Of a stretch of 12,337 nucleotides of DNA, positions 1-6,737 are shown piece after piece. This DNA comes from Gracilaria caudata. Its lineage: Eukaryota > Rhodophyta > Florideophyceae > Gracilariales > Gracilariaceae. Below the pieces are notes generated by a model that did not search any database, had not been told where the DNA came from, and was given only the letters and a program-made list of their open reading frames with translations. Each line of letters opens with the position of its first letter. Positions within the stretch are counted from its first letter, which is position 1. Both the position numbers and the translations under genes were made by a program. The stretch lies in assembly GCA_030374735.1 (NCBI GenBank), contig JASCIV010000713.1, positions 1,313 to 13,649 of the forward strand. Reading direction: 5' to 3'.

Positions 1-16
1 CCCCCCCCCCCCCCCC
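1..16. repeat. Poly-C run at window edge
   Basis: Sixteen consecutive C residues open the window. A pure homopolymer at the very end is most often a contig end or sequencing artefact. No telomere-like unit follows it. Confidence 0.8.
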
Positions 17-1187
17 AGCGTTGGTACGCCATCCCCTGGATACTTCGCCTGGCGAACGCGTTTACCTTCCCGTCCCACTCAACGTTGTTCGCCCTCGAGC
101 TCGTCTCTGCGAGCCCGTCTTTGCCACCCTACACGACTCTGCGTATCAATAATGTTACCTTTAGGTCGCAAGCCAGTGTTCCTCCGATATCCTCGCTGCC
201 GCGGACTGCCTCGGAGCCTTTGCACCGAATGGGACACGTGGGTGTGCATCCGCATACGTCCTTTCTGCGCAAAACGTACAACAACAATGACAAACCTAAG
301 TGCATGCGTAGCACTTCATTGTTTTCTCCTCTTTGGCCACGCTACCCATCAGTGAGTGTTATCGTGAAGCTGCTGTAACCCGGAGCGTTGACGGCCTTCG
401 CCAACCCTGACGACCCCCCTCCATTTTGTCCACTTCAGCAAAGAATTTGCGTTGCACAGTAACATTACAACCTGCAAGCTCATCACCCAAGCGCGCCGTG
501 AAATCACATGCGAGCTCTCGCCACGCATCTTCACATGCCACATTAGCAGGTTCTTATCTCGTGCCTGAAACCATGCAAGGCCGCCCTGCATCGTAACTTA
601 ATTTTTAGTCTTCTCCCATATATTGCCATCCGTCGAAGAGCCGCGCTTTATCGTGAGAGCGCCCAAACAATGCGCTCCACCAAAGGCCCCCCAATGACCA
701 GGCCCGTTTTGAACAATTTCTATCCTTTGTTGTCTTTCATACGCGGACTTTGACGCCCCAAACCCGCCACTACGCGCGCACAACCATGCAAGCGATCCGC
801 AATTACTGTAAGGCTATGTTCTTATGACATCACAATCGTCCTTTCCAGCTCACCTCGAGCAATCCTGCAGGACCATCCACATGATGCGTGAACTTCGAAA
901 AACGTTGCTTTCTTATCCAGTTGATGCATCAGAATGCCTTTCTCTATACTTCATCCCCGGCGGACAATTTGTTTTGTGCCTCGTGGTTCGATATCCCAAG
1001 ATGCATAATGATCCGGATAGGCGAAAATGCACCGCTACACGTACACTCGTGCTGAACATTTGCTAAAGTGCTTTTTCCCGGTCCTGCACGCGTATCCTTC
1101 TTGTACTGCCTGCTCTCGGTATCAGTAATGACACAGACGACAAGCCTTGCAGTGCGTAAACGCTTCCCACACTTAATGGGTAACTAC
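17..1187. other. Stretch with no recognisable gene
   Basis: Only short open frames of about 60-100 codons occur here on either strand, several with non-ATG starts. None shows a domain I recognise. The least random-looking is a minus-strand frame at 541-359 containing ACEDAWRELACDF and CNVTVQRKF, which loosely recalls a SANT-like helix pattern but is too short to call. There is no repeat array and no clear RNA gene. The stretch ends where the CAGGGG terminus of the next element begins. Confidence 0.5.
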
Positions 1188-1208
1188 CAGGGGCGTATTT
1201 ATGACTAC
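1188..1208 (+). repeat. Left terminal inverted repeat of the 904-bp element
   Basis: This arm starts CAGGGGCGTAT and pairs with 2071-2091 at 14 of the first 19 positions. It also contains the first TGACTA motif, at 1202-1207. Confidence 0.7.
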
Positions 1209-1285
1209 TTTTTTCTTAGAGTCCGAAGTCATATAGTCAGGCCATTTCGCGATAGTCATACATAAAGTAGTCAGAAAAGTAGTCA
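1202..1285. repeat. Left subterminal TAGTCA/TGACTA cluster
   Basis: TGACTA lies at 1202-1207, and TAGTCA at 1234-1239, 1253-1258, 1268-1273 and 1280-1285. A shortened AGTCAT sits near 1228. In hAT elements, short repeated motifs near the ends are typical transposase-binding sites. That role is inferred here. Confidence 0.75.
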
Positions 1286-1985
1286 AACAAACCTGAAGCC
1301 GCTGTTGATCATCGTTAACTTGTTTAATGGTTTAGACTATCCACAATCATTTTTACTACGTTTAATATCATCTTGCGGAACGCAAACGTCTTGGGATGTA
1401 GCAGTGTTCTTCGTCATTGGGATGCAGCTTGGACTTTCAAATTGTTAGAACAGTTGAATACTTTTGTGTTTGTAGTGCTTTATGATGCCCAAGGTGGATC
1501 CGTACTTGTTCATTGCACCAATAAGTTCACAAATGACAAACACAAAGAGAACGTTTTTACTCATCTTTATATATCCAAGCTGCATGTGTGCTCCACACCA
1601 AATAAATGTTCTTGGAGCTAAGTCTACTTTAGTTTTTGATGTCTATGCTTCTGCTGTTCTTGTTTACATCGACCATTGTAAATTTTCATGCATTTGAGAA
1701 ATATTAGTCGCAAAAGTTGTTGCTTGTGGTGTGAGCTTCAATCTCTTCCTTAGAACCATTCAAAATTGTCGATAGCGCTTTCCATTACATTTTAGTAGAG
1801 TAACTGAAAAGAGAAGGACAAGACTAAATTTCTTAGTTGTAAATATTGTGCAATGAGTAAGAGACTTGTACTTTATGATCGATCCCCCAATGAGGTAAAA
1901 GGCTAATATCGATAGAGAGCCAATGGATCAAATCATCACTCAAAACGTCTCGACAAAGTCTTTTGGGGGTAGCTCTAGATAATTC

Positions 1986-2077
1986 TGACTACGTTGACTA
2001 CTTTTTTCGACTACCGTATCTCAGCAATAGTCAAATAGTCAAAAGTCATAAGCGTTTTCGCTGTAGTCAGAAAGTCA
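1986..2077. repeat. Right subterminal TAGTCA/TGACTA cluster
   Basis: TGACTA lies at 1986-1991 and 1995-2000, and TAGTCA at 2028-2033, 2036-2041 and 2064-2069. A variant CGACTA is at 2008-2013, and AGTCAT occurs around 2044 and 2073. This is the same hexamer as at the left end, in mixed orientation, within about 105 bp of the terminus. Confidence 0.75.
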
Positions 2078-2091
2078 TGGATACGGTTCTG
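2071..2091 (-). repeat. Right terminal inverted repeat of the 904-bp element
   Basis: Read on the minus strand this arm begins CAGAACCGTATCCATGACT and mirrors 1188-1208. Divergence between the arms suggests an old copy. Confidence 0.7.
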
Positions 2092-2186
2092 CTTAACCAG
2101 ATGTGTGTGAGATTATGAGTTGACGGACTAACGCATTAACATTCTTAACCATGCTTCACTTTGTACCTCCTCTTCTTTGAAAGAGA

Positions 2187-2309
2187 GCAATCAGAGATTG
2201 CAATCACGGATTGCTTCACCACGCCGTGATTGCAATCGAGATTGCTTTTCAAGGGCAGGATTGCAATTCGATTGCAGATAGTGAACCGAATTGCAATCGG
2301 ATTGCAATC
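2187..2309. repeat. Left subterminal GATTGC/GCAATC array
   Basis: Motifs lie at 2187-2192, 2196-2205, 2209-2214, 2228-2237, 2240-2245, 2259-2268, 2270-2275, 2289-2298 and 2300-2309. Several are the perfect 10-base palindrome GATTGCAATC (2196, 2228, 2300) or one base off it. A lone GATTGC follows at 2470-2475. A random hexamer would be expected about once per 2 kb on both strands, so nine in 123 bp is a strong cluster. The likely role is binding of the element's own transposase. Confidence 0.85.
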
Positions 2310-2597
2310 CAGTGGCACCTCAAGACGCATAAGAACGTTTGACAACGCGAGTTGCGCATTTAAACCGCTATATATCGCTAGGATATATCTTCTTTCGAAC
2401 AAAGTCCTACTGATACTGTCGATGTGCCGTTGAACTTTAAAACAGATTAACATGGTTCATGACTCACAGGATTGCAGCTACAACTTTTGCACTACATAAA
2501 CGCCTTCCACGAGTCAATGAAACTGGACACAACTCACTACTCCACAATCCCCTTTCGATCTATCCTTCACATCCACTGTCTTTCTGCAGCGCACACA

Positions 2598-4366
2598 ATG
2601 AACGCCAAAATTCCCAACCCATCTCCTAAGGATGTTGTCACACTCGTTTGCGTATTTTTGCGCGAGGAAGCCAAGCCCATCGGCACCAAAGATGGAAAAC
2701 TTTCTCCAAAACCGCACCTTGTGTATCAGTGTCCGAACGAGTTTTGTTGAGAACAGAATCGTGCCATTTGCTTTCAGAAGAACACCGGTTTTGTTAACCC
2801 GTATCGGCACTTGAAGACTTGCGTTGCTGATGGGGACGAAAAGTTTTTGCAAGATATCTACCTCGCCAATCTCAAACAAAAGCAGAATCTATCCTCAGCC
2901 GCTCACTTCTGACTTCACCTATTTATTGTGACGGAGAAGCAACACGCTCTGCACGAATACATCCGCTTGATTATGTTCAAGAAAATGCCGTTGTCCATTG
3001 TGGAGGACAAAGAAATACGCCTTTTCTCCAAACACAATGCACGATTCACACTCCGAACTTTCCGGCAAATAATCCTCAAACTTACTGAGCTCGTTGAGGA
3101 ACGAATTGGCTCTGAGTTGCAATGCGCGAATCGTGGTGCTATACTGCATGATGGTTGGACGTGCGGTGGAATTCACTACATTGGTCTCTTTGCCTCTTAT
3201 GTGAAAGTGTCCTCTGGAGAAGTAACGTCTTTCACTAAGCAACAAAACAGCGGTGTGGAATTGGTGCTGCTATCTTGCTCTCCGATGGCAAATATTAATG
3301 AGAAGGAACAGTTGGACGATGACGAAAATGTAGCGCTTCACTCCTCTAACGAAGAAGCAGTACGTTTCACTGCAGAGACGCACGCTCAACATATTATTGA
3401 CATGCTTCAGTTCTACGGTGTCGACGCGATGCAGTGGATATTATGTCAGACCGCGGACAACGCCAACGCGAACAAAAAAGTTGCCCACTTGCTGAAGATA
3501 CTTCATGTTGCGTGCAAGAGTCATTTATTGAACTTAGAGGTTAATCACATGGTCGAGACGACCGCTGATGTCAATTAAACAATCGAATCGGTGCACCAGA
3601 CAATGGTGCAGTGCAAGCAGCGCCTCCGAAATGCTGCCCTTCTGCATAGTCTTGTTGACTTGCAACAAAATCTACACAACCAGAATCGATGGTCCGGAAA
3701 GCTGTACACTCTGAGTAGTTCTTAAGGATTCGTGACCGGCTTATCGAAGTCAGTCAGGATGACCGCGCCGCTCTTACTGTGAATAGCTCGCTGTCCTTCA
3801 AGAACAAGGTCCAACGATATTGTGCATAGTTTTCAGAAGTGGACGGTTGCACCAAGTATTTACAGACCCGCGAGTTGCCCTTTTATCGCTGTCAAAAAGC
3901 ACTAAATATGCCGGTTGAAGATGTGACTTCTGGGTTTCATGACAATGAATCTCCGTTTTATCGTTGTTTTCTCGAGGACAAGTACATTGCTACCGACGCA
4001 GATATTCTTTCTGACATGCTCTTCGAAAGTGGTGTCGTCAAAATACAGTGCGGTGAAGCCCATCTAATGACCGACGCAGAGCACGCTGCATGCCAGATGT
4101 TGATAGTGGACGAGCTAGATGTGATCGAGGACTCATCGCAGAATGTAGCTGGGAAGAAGGCCTTTTTTGTTGAGCGTCTTGAGAAGAGAAAGCTCAGAAA
4201 GATCACCCAAGAAGTCTACAGAAACTGTAATTTCATACTGCGTTCTACTGCCGAGGTGGAACGTTTATGGTCGATCGCGAATAATATCTTGACTCAGAAC
4301 CGCATGAAAACTACACCGCAACTTTTCGAAGCTATATTGCTCTTACGAGTCAATGAAAGGTTTTAG
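2598..4366 (+). pseudogene. hAT-family transposase, degenerate
   Basis: From the ATG at 2598 one frame runs to about 3720, then continues in another frame to 4366, giving about 590 codons, near the usual hAT length. In order there are: a Cys/His zinc-finger-like (BED-type) segment (QCPNEFC, then NPYRHLKTC, about 2720-2825); an N-terminal helical region (KMPLSIVEDKEIRLF); GAILHDGWTCGGIHY with the first catalytic-type Asp near 3150; TADNANANK with Asp at 3456; CKSHLLNLEVN; RWSGKLYTL; a TKYLQTRELPF segment; and the C-terminal hAT dimerisation block STAEVERLWSIAN ending LLLRVNERF. Breaks are TGA at 2748, TGA at 2910, TAA at 3576, a frameshift near 3720 and TAG at 3827. Mapping the three acidic residues to the hAT active site follows family knowledge. 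The copy should be inactive, and the few breaks suggest moderate age. Confidence 0.9.
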
Positions 4367-4497
4367 GACGCTAAACTTGTCCAGAAAGCTGTTTATCTTC
4401 TGGAAAAAAATGTGGGAAGTCTTTGTGCTTATTTTAGTAATTTTTTTAAACCCGTTGGTAAAGATTGTTGTCTCTTTTTTTGGTTAAACTGCGCTGC

Positions 4498-4646
4498 GAT
4501 TGCAATTTGATTGCATAAATGATGCTGGATTGCAATCCGATTGTTGCGGAGCGGAATAATTGAAATCAGGATTGCAGAAGATGAAGGCGATTGCAATCGA
4601 GATTGCAAACTCCCAGGTAGATTGCAATTGACTGCAATCGGATTGC
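4498..4646. repeat. Right subterminal GATTGC/GCAATC array
   Basis: Motifs lie at 4498-4507, 4509-4514, 4528-4537, 4570-4575, 4589-4598, 4601-4606, 4620-4629, 4634-4639 and 4641-4646. It is the same motif, density and palindromic 10-mer as the left array. It ends 11 bp before the proposed right terminus at 4657. Confidence 0.85.
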
Positions 4647-4659
4647 ACCAACCCCTGTT

Positions 4660-5232
4660 CTATTCGTACTTCTTCGGGTTTTCTATTGCATCTGAATTTG
4701 TTTTGCTGCGAAATATTCTCTTTCTTGTCTCTTCTTTACATCTTACGTTGATTATACCCTTTTCGAGGTTGGTGCTTCTGAAAACATCTGCAATTTTAGT
4801 AAACCAAATAACATCTTCCACCCGTACACACCGGTCATACATTACTGCGTTACGTCGTGTGACCTCAAGCCATAAACTCCTGTGCGAATGATGAGTTGAT
4901 GATATAATGAATGCGTCTTCGATTTTTCTGGAAACGGGTGCAAACACCCGCTCGGAATGCAATGTGCTTTCAAGATATACGGGAAACACGACAAACATTA
5001 TTCGCAGCATAAGTAGCAAAACGTTCAAGACTTGATGATCTAGAAGTACTTCCGTCCATAGAGGTAACCTCATGCTTTTGACACGGACATATTTACCGCA
5101 TTGGAGTTGAGGTTGAAAAAAGAAAGAACCATGATGAGAAGTTGAATATATTAACAAAGGGAACACTACCAGTTCGAAAAGGAGGAAGATAAGAGCGGAC
5201 ACAACTCCAGTAGAGAGAGACAAGTGGAGCAT
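4660..5232 (-). CDS. Hypothetical two-helix membrane protein, 190 aa
   Basis: This is an intact minus-strand ORF with an ATG at 5232 and TAG at 4662-4660. The frame stays open upstream to about 5343, so roughly 227 codons lack a stop. That is unlikely by chance in a window this size (rough estimate a few percent for the whole window). Hydrophobic segments at residues about 9-29 (GVVSALIFLLFELVVFPLLIY) and 69-88 (VLNVLLLMLRIMFVVFPVYL) suggest two membrane passes, the first possibly a signal anchor. The C-terminal half is charged, with Lys/Arg-rich stretches. I recognise no family. The stop lies 3 bp from the hAT terminus at 4657, so the element may have inserted at the gene's 3' edge. It could also be a chance frame, and no conserved motif proves coding. 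Confidence 0.4.
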   Translation of the reverse strand: MLHLSLSTGVVSALIFLLFELVVFPLLIYSTSHHGSFFFQPQLQCGKYVRVKSMRLPLWTEVLLDHQVLNVLLLMLRIMFVVFPVYLESTLHSERVFAPVSRKIEDAFIISSTHHSHRSLWLEVTRRNAVMYDRCVRVEDVIWFTKIADVFRSTNLEKGIINVRCKEETRKRIFRSKTNSDAIENPKKYE

Positions 5233-5431
5233 GTGGCGGTGATATGTTTTGGGCGATCGCAGGACGCCGAGGAAAATACGGTTTGTCGTCTGCCGTTGGA
5301 TATCGCAGAAGTTGCGTCTGTTGTTTGTGTCCGTGTGTACTTGTTAGAGTTGCCTGAATTGTGTCATTGTTGCAACTACTGACTACCGAAATTATTTGAC
5401 GACGTAAGGGTGCGTAAGGAGTGCAGTGGTA

Positions 5432-5452
5432 ATGGTTCTTTCAAGGAACCAT
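5432..5452. repeat. Hairpin with 7-bp arms
   Basis: ATGGTTC (5432-5438) and GAACCAT (5446-5452) are perfect inverted arms around a 7-base loop. It lies between the divergent 4660-5232 ORF and the PPOX pseudogene. Confidence 0.5.
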
Positions 5453-5483
5453 AAGAACTTCCTTGTGTGCTGCGCTGTCTCGG

Positions 5484-5510
5484 TTAAATGAGACTTCCCG
5501 TCTCATTTAA
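5484..5510. repeat. Hairpin with 11-bp perfect arms
   Basis: TTAAATGAGAC (5484-5494) and GTCTCATTTAA (5500-5510) pair perfectly around the 5-base loop TTCCC. It is the strongest short inverted repeat in the window. It could be a structured RNA, a remnant of a foldback element, or a protein-binding palindrome in the divergent intergenic stretch of about 275 bp. Nothing distinguishes these options. Confidence 0.6.
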
Positions 5511-5618
5511 TCACATCCTTCGCAAGTCCCGAGCAAAAAGCCCAATCAAAAACTCCGCGGTCTCAGTCTACTAAGGCCCTTCCGATCTTCATCGCGCCTG
5601 TCTCACTGCCGAGTCACC

Positions 5619-6342
5619 ATGATTGCCATCTCACACTCCCGGCAAACCGCACACGCCCGTTTTTGTCGCTCTTGCACGGCGTCGCCTTTGCATGACTGTA
5701 GCAGATTCTGCTCTCGCTTCCGCGCAGGCCAGCACAGCATCAGTTGATGTGCTCGTGATAGGCACGGGGATATCCGGCAGTTCTCCTTCCTTCAATCTGC
5801 TTAAATACCAACCGCAGCTGAACGTGCTCACCACAGAGTCGCGCTCCTTCGTCGGTGGCGATGTGATTTCAAACAAATAGAGCGGCTATGTGTGGGAGGA
5901 AGGAACTAACACATTCCAGCCTTCGGAGCAAATCATGCGACTTGCCGTGGATGTGTGGCTGAAGTTTGAACTCATGTTGGCCGATTCTACATTACTGCGA
6001 TTTGTGCATTGAGGGGATAAACTTTTTGCTTTACCTATAGGACCACAGGATGTCCCAGCATTCAGATTGATTTCTCTACCAGGTTCCATTCGTGCAGAAC
6101 TGGGCCCACTGGTCTTCGTTCTCCCCGCCCCGCGCGGAGAAGAAACCGTGAAGGATTTCATCACGCGTCACCCTGGGCGCGAGGTGTTCGAAAAGATGAC
6201 TGATACATTTGTAAGCGGTGTGTACGCCGGGGACCCATCCAAGCTAGTCATTCAATCTGCGTTCAAGAAGATGTTTGCACTTACAAAGCTCGGGCGCACG
6301 CAACGAATTTTCAATTTCCAAGCAAGAGGCACAATCGGGTGA
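5619..6342 (+). pseudogene. Protoporphyrinogen oxidase (plant/algal type), truncated pseudogene
   Basis: PPOX oxidises protoporphyrinogen IX to protoporphyrin IX in heme and chlorophyll synthesis, usually in plastids. The frame that opens at 5623 carries an FAD-binding dinucleotide fold (DVLVIGTGISGSS, about 5743), a GG-D-VIS segment where the family has GGN, then YVWEEGTNTFQPS, LPRF-like LLRFVH, the motif FVSGVYAGDPSKL and AFKKMFAL. TAG at 5878-5880 and TGA at 6010-6012 interrupt the frame. The second falls where family members have Trp (FVYW), so TGG to TGA is likely. An ATG at 5619 in another frame starts a Ser/Arg/His-rich, acid-poor stretch that would suit a plastid transit peptide followed by a frameshift near 5640-5690. 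Homology fades after about 6290. The family is around 500 residues and only the N-terminal part, about 240, is present. No introns or poly-A tail are seen, so retrocopy or segmental copy cannot be told apart. Confidence 0.85.
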
Positions 6343-6737
6343 CGATCCTATGCAGAGTGTTGTGCCAGCCTATACATAACCCGCAGCTTCTGTGCCACAT
6401 ACTCGGCATTGTCTCTGCCTTACTTTGCTGGTTGCATCTATGAGGTTTACGAGCGGTTCTTGAACTGTAACCGCAACACAGACTGGAGAAACATCTGCGT
6501 TTGCATTCAACCTTGGTATTTTGCAGCTTCCAACATTTGGATTTTGTTTATCCCGATCACAAGCTCAGACAGGGAAGATCTTTACGATTTTGGGTGGTAG
6601 ACGGAGGGAGAAGGCCTGCTTTCCCTCAGGCAGCTGGCACCAGTGGCTGCGCGCAGCCCCTTCCCTGAACAGCGCTGCTGCCCGCCCCAAATCGCGTTTC
6701 ACATAGAAAGGTGTGGCTCTGTGCTCCTAGAAGACAG
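6343..6737. other. Stretch between PPOX pseudogene and retroelement, no gene seen
   Basis: Frames here are short (up to 63 codons) and unlike any family I know. I could not follow PPOX homology into it on the plus strand, nor a tyrosine recombinase or integrase beyond the RNase H stop on the minus strand. The 3' end of the minus-strand retroelement should lie here, but no LTR or poly-A signature is evident. Confidence 0.45.

Larger units (their letters stand above)
1188..2091. mobile_element. Non-autonomous hAT-like DNA transposon, 904 bp
   Basis: The left end reads CAGGGGCGTATTTATGACT. The reverse complement of the right end reads CAGAACCGTATCCATGACT. These match at 14 of 19 positions and share the blocks CAG, CGTAT and ATGACT. 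Both ends carry clusters of TAGTCA/TGACTA and the interior has none. The interior (about 1290-1980) has no transposase-like frame, so the element would need a transposase supplied in trans. The CAG start, degenerate inverted ends and subterminal repeats suit the hAT superfamily. Expected 8-bp target duplications are not clear: the flanks are GTAACTAC and CTTAACCA. The assignment to hAT is inference, while the paired ends are seen directly. Confidence 0.72.
2187..4657. mobile_element. Decayed hAT-family DNA transposon, about 2.5 kb
   Basis: A degenerate hAT transposase gene (2598-4366) lies between two clusters of GATTGC motifs at 2187-2309 and 4498-4646. The right terminus is placed at 4657 because the minus strand there reads CAGGGGTTGGTGCAATCCGA, a CAG-type end running straight into the motif array. 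The left terminus is less certain. The array begins at 2187, but no matching CAGGGG end is visible upstream, so it has decayed, been lost, or the true end lies a little to the left. The 8 bp beyond the right end (TTCTATTC) have no clear copy on the left. The left boundary of this feature is therefore approximate. Confidence 0.8.

Noticed and set aside
85..378. 97-codon plus-strand ORF near the left edge
   Set aside because: It has no family resemblance, overlaps other short frames on both strands and has no supporting context.
1180..2099. 8-bp target-site duplication around the 904-bp element
   Set aside because: The flanks GTAACTAC and CTTAACCA share only a TAAC string out of register, which is not enough to call.
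2187..2309. CRISPR-like or satellite array
   Set aside because: The repeated unit is a 6-10 base palindrome at irregular spacing with no constant spacer length, and the same array recurs at the other end of a transposase gene.
2514..2879. 121-codon minus-strand ORF
   Set aside because: It lies opposite the zinc-finger part of the hAT transposase, whose plus-strand reading matches family motifs.
2919..3245. 108-codon minus-strand ORF
   Set aside because: It is a shadow of the transposase frame at 2928-3578.
4541..4891. 116-codon plus-strand ORF across the hAT right end
   Set aside because: It starts inside the transposon's repeat array and crosses the terminus into the opposite-strand 190-codon ORF, which is longer and has an ATG and hydrophobic segments.
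6343..6737. Continuation of PPOX, or a tyrosine recombinase of the retroelement
   Set aside because: No frame on either strand gives recognisable motifs, only short frames with scattered similarity.
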